Below, piece after piece: positions 19,328 through 28,425 of a stretch of 64,000 bases of DNA. The DNA is from Microcoleus sp. FACHB-68 (GTDB lineage: Bacteria > Cyanobacteriota > Cyanobacteriia > Cyanobacteriales > Oscillatoriaceae), in the NCBI RefSeq assembly GCF_014695715.1, contig NZ_JACJOT010000008.1:496001-560000 (forward strand). Direction: 5' to 3'. Both the position numbers and the translations under genes were made by a program. The notes under the pieces are model-generated. The model had not been told where the DNA came from and ran no database searches. It saw only the letters and a program-made list of their open reading frames with translations. Each line of letters opens with the position of its first letter. Within the stretch, counting starts at the first letter, position 1.

Positions 19328-20884
19328 ATGACACAATCAGGGGGCAAAGTCTATCTAGTAGGTGCAGGACCGGCAGGTGCGTCCTACCTCACCGTGCGAG
19401 CGCAACAATTGCTCGCTCAAGCAGAAGTATTAATTTATGACGCACTTGTAGATGAGCAACTGCTGCAATTAGTGCCGGCAAACGCCACCTTATTTGATGT
19501 CGGCAAACGCGGAGGAAAACCCAGCACCCCGCAAGCAGAAATTGACTGGCTACTCGTGGAACAATGCCGGCAAGGAAAACAAGTTGTGCGGCTAAAAAGC
19601 GGCGATCCGTTTATTTTTGGCCGCTGCACCTCAGAGATCCAAGCACTAATAGAAACCGACTGTTCCTTTGAAGTCATCCCCGGACTTTCTTCTGCCCTAG
19701 CAGCACCTTTACTAGCAGGAATTCCCCTCACAGATCCAGTTTTAAGCCGATGTTTTGCCGTCTTAAGCGCCCACGAACCGGCTGAATTAGACTGGCAAAC
19801 ACTCACAGGTATAGAAACTTTAGTAATTTTAATGGGAGGACGCCAGCTTAGCGAAATTATTTACCAACTTCAGCGGCATGGAAAACCTCAGCAAACCCCC
19901 ATTGCCATTATCCGCTGGGCCGGCCATCTTCAACAACAAATTTGGACCGGCACCTTAGCCGATATTCTTGAGCAAACAGCCGGTAAATCTTTACCGCCGG
20001 CAGTTATTGTCATTGGAGAAGTTGTGCGTCTCCGGCAGTTTTTGCAATTACCTGATTCGGAAAATCAGCAGCAGAAAACTGATTTTAACTTGCAACAGCC
20101 TTTAAGCAATAAAACCATTTTAGTCACCCGATCTGCCGGCCAGTCAAGCGAAGTTTGTGAAAGCTTGCAAAAAGTTGGCGCACAAGTTATCGAAATGCCG
20201 GCTATCGAAATTGGCCCCCCTTCCTCTTGGGAAGCGTTAGATCACGCCATTTCAAACTTAAAGGAATTTGACTGGTTAATTCTTACCTCCACCAACGGCG
20301 TAGACTACTTTTTCGAGCGATTAATTGCTTTAAAAAAAGACGCCCGCGATTTAGCCGGCCTTAAAATTGCTGTCGTTGGTGAAAAAACAGCAGCCAGCCT
20401 TAAACAACGCTATTTGCAGCCTGATTTCATTCCGCCCAATTTTGTTGCAGATGCCCTAGTTGATTATTTCCCGGAAAGCGTCGAAGGCAAAAAATTTCTA
20501 TTTCCCAGAGTAGAAACCGGCGGGCGAGAAGTGCTTGTAAAAGAATTCACCGCAAAAGGTGCAAATGTAGTCGAAGTCGCCGCTTATGAGTCACGCTGTC
20601 CTGCCGTAATTGCCGCCGATGCCTGGGAAGCGCTGCAACAAAATTCAGTGGATGTCATTACCTTTGCCAGTTCCAAAACAGTGAAATATTTTTACCAACT
20701 TTTACAAAAAGCTGGTGTAGAAACTCACGGAATTACCTATTTATTGGGAGGTGTTTGTATTGCTTCAATTGGGCCACAAACTTCCAAAACCTGTAAAGAA
20801 CTTCTAGGGCGCGTCGATATAGAAGCTCAAGAATACACAATAGAAGGATTGTGCCAAGCCATAATAGAAGCGCAAAGAAACTGA
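19328..20884 (+). CDS. Fused uroporphyrinogen-III C-methyltransferase / uroporphyrinogen-III synthase (CobA-HemD)
   Basis: Bifunctional tetrapyrrole enzyme of about 518 residues. The N-terminal half is a SUMT/CobA methyltransferase (KVYLVGAGPAGASYLTVRAQ, VRLKSGDPFIFGR, IPGLSSALAAPLLAGIP), which methylates uroporphyrinogen III to precorrin-2 on the way to siroheme and cobalamin. The C-terminal half (about 255-518, from KTILVTRSAGQSSEV to a final helix) is HemD, which makes uroporphyrinogen III. In the SUMT glycine loop the usual GPGDP reads GPAGA. In-frame starts at 19265 (TTG) and 19289 lie upstream; the ATG at 19328 directly precedes the first strand. Confidence 0.9.
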   Translation: MTQSGGKVYLVGAGPAGASYLTVRAQQLLAQAEVLIYDALVDEQLLQLVPANATLFDVGKRGGKPSTPQAEIDWLLVEQCRQGKQVVRLKSGDPFIFGRCTSEIQALIETDCSFEVIPGLSSALAAPLLAGIPLTDPVLSRCFAVLSAHEPAELDWQTLTGIETLVILMGGRQLSEIIYQLQRHGKPQQTPIAIIRWAGHLQQQIWTGTLADILEQTAGKSLPPAVIVIGEVVRLRQFLQLPDSENQQQKTDFNLQQPLSNKTILVTRSAGQSSEVCESLQKVGAQVIEMPAIEIGPPSSWEALDHAISNLKEFDWLILTSTNGVDYFFERLIALKKDARDLAGLKIAVVGEKTAASLKQRYLQPDFIPPNFVADALVDYFPESVEGKKFLFPRVETGGREVLVKEFTAKGANVVEVAAYESRCPAVIAADAWEALQQNSVDVITFASSKTVKYFYQLLQKAGVETHGITYLLGGVCIASIGPQTSKTCKELLGRVDIEAQEYTIEGLCQAIIEAQRN

Positions 20885-21473
20885 ACTTATTTGAATGATG
20901 CCGGCAGACAAACAAACAAGTCAAAGAAACTTCCGCGCCCAATCCATTAAACCGCTGACCCTTAACTCATCTGTATATGCCGTCTGCACGCTGCGCTATC
21001 GTCTGTGTATGCCTATGCCTCCGGCACGCTACGCTTAACGGCTCGCTGCGCTATCCTCTGTGTATGGCTACGCCTAACGGCAGGCTGCGCTATCATCTGT
21101 GGTTAAAAATTACAAAATCCCCCTTAAATCTTACCTGAATAGCAGTCGGCTCAAATGTAAAACCTAACAAACTAAAAATTTGAATGCCTCTTTTCAACTG
21201 CCAGCAAAGTTTAATTTTTTATGAGCGGGTGAGATAAATCGATTCAACTAGGGAAAACTAGAAAAATCAGAGAGATGCAATTCCTGCCGGCACTTCCTCT
21301 TTTTTAAAGCCGGTGATTTAGCCCTCTTATTGACGAGTGAGGAAAACGCCCCCACACAGTCTCAGAGGAAGCTAAAAACGATGCCGGCGGGAATATCTTT
21401 GATAGACAATATCCTAGAACCCGTATTAGCCACCCTTACCCAATAAAAGCAACAATCGCTTATCAGATATGCT
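20885..21473. other. 589-bp intergenic region with repeat array
   Basis: It separates the CobA-HemD gene from the first TPR gene. The first part holds the repeat array listed separately (20969-21112). The rest (21113-21473) contains a GC-richer stretch with scattered GCCGGC and must include the TPR promoter. I found no RNA gene or protein in it. Confidence 0.5.
20969..21112 (+). repeat. Imperfect tandem array of the CGCTGCGCTATC / TCTGTGTATG repeat
   Basis: Three to four copies of a roughly 40-55 bp unit: CGCTGCGCTATC followed by one base and TCTGTGTATG, then CCTACGCC- or GCTACGCC-type sequence. The core GCACGCTGCGCTATC is identical to the copy between kaiA and kaiB (4371-4385). Copies differ in length and base content, as in an old interspersed repeat. 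Confidence 0.75.
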
Positions 21474-22625
21474 ATGCCGCAACACATGAAAGGGGAATTT
21501 TCCCGGTTTAATACATTTTTCTACGGGCTGGCAGGAATGGCTGTCGTTGCCGGCACACTTGCCCTAACACCGCCGACAGCAGCGATCAGTCAGCCGACAC
21601 CAGCCGCGACGCCAACCGTACCGAACCCAGCGGAAACACCCGCAACTCCCAGCACGAATCCTAACTATGATCGTGGGATCGAACTCCTGAAGCAAGGAAA
21701 TTATAAGGCAGCAATTAAAGCCTTTACCCAAGCCTTGCGGACAAATCCTAATGATGCCAGCGCATACTACCAACGGGCAAATAGCTACTATGCCCTCAAA
21801 AACTACAAAGCCGCAATTGCTGACTATACTGAAACGCTTAAAAGAAATTTCAACGAAGCAGATGTCTACCAAAGGCGCGGCAACGCCCAATACGCCCTTA
21901 AAGACTATCAGGCAGCAATTGCAGATTACACAGAAGCTATCGCAAAAAATCCCCAAGAAGCTGATACTTATCAGCGCAGAGGGAACGCCCAATACGCCCT
22001 CAAAAATTATCAGGCAGCGCTTGCTGATTACACTGCAGCGATTGAGCGAAATCCTGAAAAAGCCGAAACTTACCAGCGCCGGGGCAATGCCCACTACGCT
22101 CTAAAAGACTACAAAACAGCCATTGTTGATTACAGCGAAGCAATTAAAAGAAATCCCGAAGAAGTTGGTGCTTACCAACAGCGAGGTAATGCTTACTACG
22201 CCCTCGCTGACTACAAAGCAGCACTCGCTGATTATACCGAGGTGATTGGGCGAAATCCCAAGGAAGCCGCCGCTTACCGCCAGCGAGGACACGCCCGTTA
22301 CGCAACCAAGGATTATCAAGGCGCAATTGGGGATTTTTCTAAAGCGATCCAGAATAACTCCAACGATGCCAATGCTTATATGGGGCGAAGTGTCGCTCGC
22401 TTTGTGATTGCAGACTACGAAGGAACGATTGTCGATTGTACCAAAGCGATTCAGATAGAAACGAATAATCCGGATGCTTACTATTACAGGGGTATGGCTC
22501 ACAGCAAATTAGGGAAAAATCCTACAGCAATTGAGGATCTACGAAAAGCTGCGGATATCTACAAACAACAAGGCGATAGGGATGCTTACCAAAGGGCACA
22601 GGCTCAAATTCAAAAGCTGCAATAG
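21474..22625 (+). CDS. Exported TPR-repeat protein
   Basis: A 383-residue protein: an N-terminal hydrophobic segment (about 15-40, FFYGLAGMAVVAGTLALTPP) consistent with a signal peptide or anchor, a Pro/Thr/Ala-rich linker (about 40-65), then roughly nine tandem 34-residue tetratricopeptide repeats of the form AYYQRGNAxYALKDYxAAIADYTEAI. TPR arrays mediate protein-protein contact, here probably on the periplasmic side. The repeats are so alike at DNA level that they produce long meaningless frames on the other strand. The next gene encodes a second protein of the same design, so the two are probably tandem duplicates. Confidence 0.85.
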   Translation: MPQHMKGEFSRFNTFFYGLAGMAVVAGTLALTPPTAAISQPTPAATPTVPNPAETPATPSTNPNYDRGIELLKQGNYKAAIKAFTQALRTNPNDASAYYQRANSYYALKNYKAAIADYTETLKRNFNEADVYQRRGNAQYALKDYQAAIADYTEAIAKNPQEADTYQRRGNAQYALKNYQAALADYTAAIERNPEKAETYQRRGNAHYALKDYKTAIVDYSEAIKRNPEEVGAYQQRGNAYYALADYKAALADYTEVIGRNPKEAAAYRQRGHARYATKDYQGAIGDFSKAIQNNSNDANAYMGRSVARFVIADYEGTIVDCTKAIQIETNNPDAYYYRGMAHSKLGKNPTAIEDLRKAADIYKQQGDRDAYQRAQAQIQKLQ

Positions 22626-22895
22626 TAGCGAGTGAAAAAGAGAAGACAGTGCCGGAGTGGATCGCAGTTTTCACATCTCGAAGGTATAGGCCAACTGTAG
22701 GGGCGGGTTTAGGAAAGGATAGCTGTTTTTAAAGGAACAAACTCTCTATCAAACCCGCTCTATACTATCGGTGTGTTTTGGGAACTGGCAAAACGCTATA
22801 CCAAAAATTTATTTTGGAGCTTTATGTTTTGTTTCCTGTTGCTCAACGCGTTTGAAACCTGATCGTTAAACTGTTAAAAAATATACTGATTTCTT

Positions 22896-24062
22896 ATGAT
22901 TTATTATCGGTTGCGAACCCTAGAAATGCTGCCAAAGATCGCTAAAATTCATCAAAAATGGTATTGCTTGGGAGCCGGTATTGCAGCCGGCATGATACTG
23001 GCGCTAATGCCACCGGCACCGAGTATAGCTCAATCAACTAGCGATTTTCTGGCTCAGCTCGGCAGTTCCAGCGAAGCAAGAATTTACAACGAGCGGGGGG
23101 TGAGTCGCTATCAGCAGGGAAATTATCAAGCGGCGATTGAGGACTTTACCCAAGCAATCGAGATGAATCCCAATTTGGCAGAAGTGTACGTTAACCGGGG
23201 AGTCACTCGCCGACAAGTGAACGATCTAATCGGCTCGATTGCGGATTACACAAAAGCAATTGAGCTGCAACCCAACTTTGCCGGCACCTACTACAACCGG
23301 GGAAATGTCCGTGCTCAGGTGGGAGACTATGAGGGCGCGATTGAGGATTATAATCGGGCAGTGCAGCTCAATCCAGAACTCGCTGAAGCTTTCTACGGGC
23401 GGGGTTTGGCGCATCGCCGGCTGGGAAACAATGAAGGGGCAATTGCCGATTATAGTAAGGCGATTCAGCTACAGCCGAATAACGCCCTTGCTTACCAAAA
23501 CCGGGCAGTGGTTCGCGCTTTGCAAGGAGATCATCAAGCGGCGCTGACAGACTACACCCAAGCGATTCAGATTAATCCCAGTGATGCCGGTGCTTACATT
23601 AGCCGGGGACGTTCTCGTTTTGCCTTGGGAGACAAGCAAGGCGCGATTACCGATTATGACCAAGCATTGCAGCAAAATCGCAATTACTCTTTGGCTTGGT
23701 TCCACCGGGGTAATGCTTTTATGGATTTGGGAGACTATGAAAATGCGCTTTCTTCCTATGATCTGGCGATTAAAGCGGATAGTAATTGGGGAAACACCAG
23801 TCTTGCCGATGCGTACAGCAACCGAGGAAATGCACGTTCTAAACTCGGCAATTTTCAGGCAGCAATTGAAGATTACAATCAGGCTATTAAGATGAATTTT
23901 GAGGATGCCGGTGCTTACTATAGCCGAGGAATGGCACGATTTGCTTTGAAAGATAAGCAAAGGGCACGTCAGGATTTAAGCAAAGCCGCAGAACTTTATC
24001 AAAAACTTGGCAATACTGAAAAATACCAAGAGGTTGTAGATGCCATTAAAACTATCCAGTAA
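22896..24062 (+). CDS. Exported TPR-repeat protein (paralogue of the preceding gene)
   Basis: A 388-residue protein with an N-terminal signal-like segment (about 20-46, ending PSIAQS) followed by about nine TPR units (AIEDFTQAIEMNPNLAEVYV and similar). It lacks the Pro/Thr linker of its neighbour. An internal ATG at codon 11 is an alternative start that would still leave the signal segment. It overlaps or abuts coaE by a few bases depending on the coaE start. Function is unknown beyond scaffold-type binding. Confidence 0.85.
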   Translation: MIYYRLRTLEMLPKIAKIHQKWYCLGAGIAAGMILALMPPAPSIAQSTSDFLAQLGSSSEARIYNERGVSRYQQGNYQAAIEDFTQAIEMNPNLAEVYVNRGVTRRQVNDLIGSIADYTKAIELQPNFAGTYYNRGNVRAQVGDYEGAIEDYNRAVQLNPELAEAFYGRGLAHRRLGNNEGAIADYSKAIQLQPNNALAYQNRAVVRALQGDHQAALTDYTQAIQINPSDAGAYISRGRSRFALGDKQGAITDYDQALQQNRNYSLAWFHRGNAFMDLGDYENALSSYDLAIKADSNWGNTSLADAYSNRGNARSKLGNFQAAIEDYNQAIKMNFEDAGAYYSRGMARFALKDKQRARQDLSKAAELYQKLGNTEKYQEVVDAIKTIQ

Positions 24063-24078
24063 TCACCCTAGCGAATTT

Positions 24079-24774
24079 ATGCCGGCAAATTCCGAGCCGG
24101 TTACAACTGAACCCTCAAAACTCAACCCTCAAAACTCACAAACCCCTCAAAACTCAGCACTCATTAGGCGCATCATCGGTCTCACCGGCAGCATTAGCAC
24201 TGGCAAAACAACGGTTTCTAACTATCTTGCCAATACCCACAAATTGCCGGTATTTGATGCTGATATTTATGCCCGTGAAGCGGTTAATTTAGATTCTCCG
24301 ATTTTGAGACAAATTAGCGAACGTTATAGTGATGATATCCTGCTATCTGATGGCAATCTCGACCGCAAAAAACTCGGCCAAATCATCTTTAATAACCCAG
24401 ATGAACGCCGCTGGCTAGAGCTACAAATTCATCCTTATGTGCGTGAACGCTTAATTAATTCATCTAAAAGTTATATTTGTCAAGGGGAAAATTCAAAATC
24501 TCCCATTATTTTAGTGGTGCCTTTACTGTTTGAATCGAATATGACAGATTTAGTCACAGAAATTTGGGTGGTTTCCTGTGCGCCGGCACATCAACTAGAG
24601 CGACTGATGCAGCGCGATCACTTAACTTTAGAACAAGCGCAAGCCCGAATTAATAGTCAAATGCCGATTGAGGAAAAATGCGCTCGCGCTGATGTGGTTT
24701 TAGATAATTCATCAACCCTGGAAAACCTCCTACAACAGGTTGATAGTGCTTTAAACCGGCAACCTCTACCCTAA
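24079..24774 (+). CDS. coaE: Dephospho-CoA kinase
   Basis: Last step of coenzyme A synthesis: ATP-dependent phosphorylation of the ribose 3'-OH. The 231-residue product has a P-loop GSISTGKTT (usual form GGIASGKS, so the second Gly is Ser here), DADIYAREAV, the HP motif ELQIHPYVRERL, VPLLFES and the lid ERLMQRDHLTLEQAQARI. The first 25-30 residues are low complexity because the DNA consists of CCTCAAAACTCA-type repeats, apparently a short repeat absorbed into the coding region. An ATG at 24040 inside the TPR gene is possible, but 24079 is the more economical start. Confidence 0.92.
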   Translation: MPANSEPVTTEPSKLNPQNSQTPQNSALIRRIIGLTGSISTGKTTVSNYLANTHKLPVFDADIYAREAVNLDSPILRQISERYSDDILLSDGNLDRKKLGQIIFNNPDERRWLELQIHPYVRERLINSSKSYICQGENSKSPIILVVPLLFESNMTDLVTEIWVVSCAPAHQLERLMQRDHLTLEQAQARINSQMPIEEKCARADVVLDNSSTLENLLQQVDSALNRQPLP

Positions 24775-24817
24775 CAGTCACATTCTGCTTTTTTCTCAAG
24801 TTTTGATATGAACAGTT

Positions 24818-27112
24818 TTAACTAATTCGTGGCTTAAAATTCCGCAAACGTAGGGCATTTGTTACAACAGAAACTGAACTAAAAGCCATTGCCGCACCGG
24901 CAAGAATTGGATTAAGCAACCAACCCGTGAATGGATAAAGCACCCCAGCAGCAATGGGAATACCCGCAGTATTATAAACAAAAGCAAAAAACAAATTTTG
25001 CCGTATATTTGCCATTGTGGCGCGGCTCAACTGAATTGCTGTGACAATGCCGGCTAAATCCCCAGAAATTAAAGTAATATCACTTGCAGCAATTGCCACA
25101 TCTGTCCCCGTTCCGATGGCAATTCCCACATCAGCTTGAGCTAAAGCCGGCGCATCATTAATTCCATCTCCCACCATCGCCACAATTCGATTTTCAATTC
25201 CTTGCTTTTCCATCTGAAGCGATTTGATAATTTCCGCTTTTCGATCAGGACGCACTTCTGCAAAAATGCGACTGATGCCAACTTCTTGAGCGATTGCTTC
25301 CGCTGTCTGCCGGTTGTCGCCGGTAAGCATTACAACTTCTAAATTCATACTTTTTAACGCCCTGACAGCGGCAGCAGAAGAACGTTTGAGAGCATCTGCA
25401 ATTCCCACTAATCCCTCAATTTTCCCATCAACTGCAATCCAGGCAGTGGTTTTACCGGCAGCTTCCCATTTATCTTGATGAATTTGTAATTTCTCCGTCT
25501 CAATTCCTAAATCATTCATCCACCGAGAGTTGCCAATTTGCACAAATTGCCCTGCCACAAAACCCTCTACACCGGCACCGGCAATTGCCCCAAATTTCTC
25601 CGCTGCCGGCAAGGGAAACTCGACCCCTTGAGACTTGGCATATTGAACAATTGCCTCTGCTAGCGGATGCTCAGAATTTCGCTCAACTGTTGCCGCTAAG
25701 CGCAAAAGTTTAATTTCGTTGCCCCAGGCTGTCCCTTGAACCGTCACATAATCCGTAACGGTTGGTTTTCCTTCAGTCAGAGTGCCGGTTTTATCTAACA
25801 CGATTGTCTGAATTTTATGGGCAAGTTCTAAACTTTCAGCATCTTGGATCAAAATGCCATTTTCTGCACCTTTGCCGGTTCCCACCATCACAGATGTCGG
25901 AGTTGCTAAACCTAGGGCACAAGGACAGGCGATAATTAAAACACCGACCGTTGCACTGACGGTCATTTTTAAGTCAGCAGTCGCACTAATCCACACGATG
26001 AAAGTTAAAAGCGCGACGACCATCACTGCCGGCACAAACACTCCCGTTACCCGATCTGCCAAGTGTTGCACCGGCGCTTTTGATCCTTGTGCTTGTTGCA
26101 CCATCTGCACAATTTGAGCCAGAAATGTATCTTGTCCAACTCGCGTTGCTCGAAATTTAAAGCTGCCGGTTTTGTTAATGGTTCCCCCAATAACTTCATC
26201 GGAAAATTGCTTTTTCACCGGCATACTTTCCCCCGTCACCATCGCCTCATCTACCATCGAGTTTCCCTCGATGACTTCGCCATCCACGGGAATTTTCTCG
26301 CCGGGACGGACTAAAATCACCTCACCCACGGTAACGGCGGCAACGGGAATATCCATCTCTTTTCCCTCACGAATGACTCGCGCTGTCTTCGCCTGCAAAC
26401 CCATGAGTTTGTGCATCGCTTGGGAGGTTTGAGATTTCGCCCGACTTTCTAGCAGCCGGCCTAAGAGAATCATGGTAATAATGACGGTGACGCAATCATA
26501 GTAAAGATCGCCGCATGACAATACCGGCACACTGCCATTAATCATCGGCTTAGCAAAAAATTGCGGAAAAAACGTGGCAAACACCGAGTATAAAAACGCC
26601 GCGCCGGTGCCGGTGGCAATCAATGTGTTCATGTCCGCAGCGCCACTTCTGACCGCTTTCCAGCCCCGTTGGAAGAAGATTTGACCGCAAAAGACCATCA
26701 CTGGCGTCGCCAGCATCAGGCCACTCCAAGGACTATGCAGCCATGCCGGCACCGGCAGTGGCCACTTTGTGAGTAATTGCACCGTCGCTGCCGTTAGCAT
26801 GAAGCTGATCGAGCCGGCGATCACCACTTGGCGCAACAGATCCGCTTGTTCGGCTTCTCGTTCCTCCCGTTCAGCATCCAGGGTTTCGCCGCTCATTTCC
26901 TGAACCGGCTGTACTCCATATCCCGCATCTGTTACGGCTTGCTGAATTTGCTCTAAATTTGTTTGGGTGGGATTGTATTGAACAGTAGCTTGTTCCGCAC
27001 CAAAGCTGACATTGCATTCAGCAACGCCACTAACCGAGTGGATGACTCGCTCGATTCTGCCGGCGCAAGCAGCACAACCCATGCCTTTGACTTTCAGATA
27101 GAGCGTTTCCAT
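24818..27112 (-). CDS. Copper-translocating P1B-type ATPase (CtaA/PacS-like)
   Basis: A 764-residue heavy-metal ATPase. An N-terminal HMA domain carries GMGCAAC (Cys13, Cys16) for Cu(I) from a chaperone. Eight membrane helices surround the CPC motif (ACPCALGLA), which marks Cu(I)/Ag(I) specificity. The phosphorylation Asp is in DKTGTLTEG, with SEHP in the nucleotide domain and [10 protein letters not shown] in the hinge. In cyanobacteria CtaA imports copper at the plasma membrane and PacS loads thylakoids for plastocyanin; the sequence alone does not tell me which this is. The frame extends to 27169, but the ATG at 27112 starts directly before the HMA domain. It is convergent with coaE. Confidence 0.95.
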   Translation of the reverse strand: METLYLKVKGMGCAACAGRIERVIHSVSGVAECNVSFGAEQATVQYNPTQTNLEQIQQAVTDAGYGVQPVQEMSGETLDAEREEREAEQADLLRQVVIAGSISFMLTAATVQLLTKWPLPVPAWLHSPWSGLMLATPVMVFCGQIFFQRGWKAVRSGAADMNTLIATGTGAAFLYSVFATFFPQFFAKPMINGSVPVLSCGDLYYDCVTVIITMILLGRLLESRAKSQTSQAMHKLMGLQAKTARVIREGKEMDIPVAAVTVGEVILVRPGEKIPVDGEVIEGNSMVDEAMVTGESMPVKKQFSDEVIGGTINKTGSFKFRATRVGQDTFLAQIVQMVQQAQGSKAPVQHLADRVTGVFVPAVMVVALLTFIVWISATADLKMTVSATVGVLIIACPCALGLATPTSVMVGTGKGAENGILIQDAESLELAHKIQTIVLDKTGTLTEGKPTVTDYVTVQGTAWGNEIKLLRLAATVERNSEHPLAEAIVQYAKSQGVEFPLPAAEKFGAIAGAGVEGFVAGQFVQIGNSRWMNDLGIETEKLQIHQDKWEAAGKTTAWIAVDGKIEGLVGIADALKRSSAAAVRALKSMNLEVVMLTGDNRQTAEAIAQEVGISRIFAEVRPDRKAEIIKSLQMEKQGIENRIVAMVGDGINDAPALAQADVGIAIGTGTDVAIAASDITLISGDLAGIVTAIQLSRATMANIRQNLFFAFVYNTAGIPIAAGVLYPFTGWLLNPILAGAAMAFSSVSVVTNALRLRNFKPRIS

Positions 27113-27350
27113 TGTTGAAACTTTCCAGAAGGGGGTTTTAGTTGCCGGGATTGGGACTTTAGGGGACAAGAAGCCTCATCCCGGCAGTGTGTGGGCGATG
27201 CTCAATAATTTAACTAAATCTATGTGCCGGCTGGTTGCCTAAATGGCAATTTGTTGATTTTTTTTAAGCGTGCCGGTATTGGCAATATCACCACGCGTTG
27301 AGAACCGCTATAAAATAAAGCCGGTGAAGCTCCTATCTTAACGCCCCCAA

Positions 27351-27875
27351 TTACTTAGCTGCTGTCACTTCGATTTCAACCAACCATCCCGGCTGCACTA
27401 ATTGGGTCACTTGTGTACGCGTTCGTACGGGTATTTCAGGCTGTTGGTTATTGCCGAAAAACTCAGCGTAAGCTTCCTGAAACGCGCCGAAGTCGGCTTT
27501 TCCGTTGAGCGCTGGATCACCCACCAAGTATCCATGTACCTTAATCACGTCACCCATTGAGTATCCGCGCTTCTGAAGAATTGATTGAATATTGGTGAGA
27601 ATATTTCTGGTTTGAGTCTTCGTGTCTCCATAGGCTTGAGGCGTATTTGGATCGGCAGTTTGATTGATAGCCGGCGGCACCATACCGCTTAGAAATAGCA
27701 AGCTTTTGTTACCAGGAACCGCAACCGATTCTAAAAACTGATTGACATAAGGTGAGCTGGGGTCAAGCCGGTAACGTACTATTTCCGCTGCATCGACTCG
27801 CCACACGAAAGCCAGCAACGTTGCCACAATTCCGACAACTAGCAGAATTGGCTTAACTCGGCTAATACTTTTCAT
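27351..27875 (-). CDS. Exported RidA-family protein
   Basis: A 174-residue protein whose C-terminal 130 residues have the RidA/YjgF/YER057c fold: LFLSGMVPP, TKTQTRNILTNIQSILQKRG, DVIKVHGYL, and EIPVRTRTQVTQL, which retains the conserved Arg that anchors the imine in deaminating RidA proteins. Unlike cytoplasmic RidA (about 125 residues), it starts with a hydrophobic signal-like segment (VKPILLVVGIVATLLAFVW), so it is probably periplasmic or membrane-tethered. Substrate unknown. Confidence 0.88.
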   Translation of the reverse strand: MKSISRVKPILLVVGIVATLLAFVWRVDAAEIVRYRLDPSSPYVNQFLESVAVPGNKSLLFLSGMVPPAINQTADPNTPQAYGDTKTQTRNILTNIQSILQKRGYSMGDVIKVHGYLVGDPALNGKADFGAFQEAYAEFFGNNQQPEIPVRTRTQVTQLVQPGWLVEIEVTAAK

Positions 27876-28425
27876 TTGATCAACTCCTTGTGAGTTTAAA
27901 TCATGTTACCGATCAGTTTGCCCCTAAACTGCTAGCTGCTAACGTTAAGAATTCTTTCCAGTTTGAGAAGGGCGGAATAGCAATAGGGTTGAGAAAGGGA
28001 TTTCTAGGATTTAGTTTTCTTTAAAAACAACTTTTTTTTATGGCTCAGGCTTCAACAGCAAAGATTCCAGTCACAGAATTTAGATAACGATTTGAAGTTG
28101 AAAAGGCGATACGTCTGCACTCAGCCCACGCTGAAGCTTAAAATCATTTTCTGTTCTGTAAATATAAGCGGGTTCTTCTGTATAATATAAAATTACTAAC
28201 GCTGCTTTTTTCCTGCGTTCTGTATTTCTTAACCCACTGGCCTAATCGCCCACTCTAAGAGAGACTTTAAGATCCACAGTTTTGCAGACTGTACTTGCGC
28301 TAGCTTTGTTGTACCTGTAAATAGCTTAGACCTTCCCCTAATGATTACTACACCGCACTTGTGCATTTGAGCACAGTGACGGGGAAAAATAAAACCATTC
28401 ACTGTCATCTGCGAATTAACGAGCT
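27876..28425. other. 550-bp divergent intergenic region
   Basis: It lies between the RidA-like gene (minus) and the hybrid kinase (plus) and must contain both promoters. CTGTATAATATAAA near 28179 contains a good -10 box (TATAAT) reading toward the kinase, about 240 bp upstream of it. No protein or RNA gene was recognised. Confidence 0.4.

Noticed and set aside
21240-21473. Possible structured RNA or riboswitch before the first TPR gene
   Set aside because: GC-rich and suggestive, but I could not match it to any known riboswitch or RNase P/6S signature.
21564-22502. Long frames on the minus strand opposite the first TPR gene, with periodic sequence
   Set aside because: They are antisense shadows created by the 102-bp TPR repeats; codon content and periodicity follow the plus-strand gene.
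21700-24000. Regular repeat spacing that might suggest a CRISPR array
   Set aside because: The period is 102 bp and the repeats are degenerate and coding (TPR). There are no short identical repeats with unique spacers and no cas genes.
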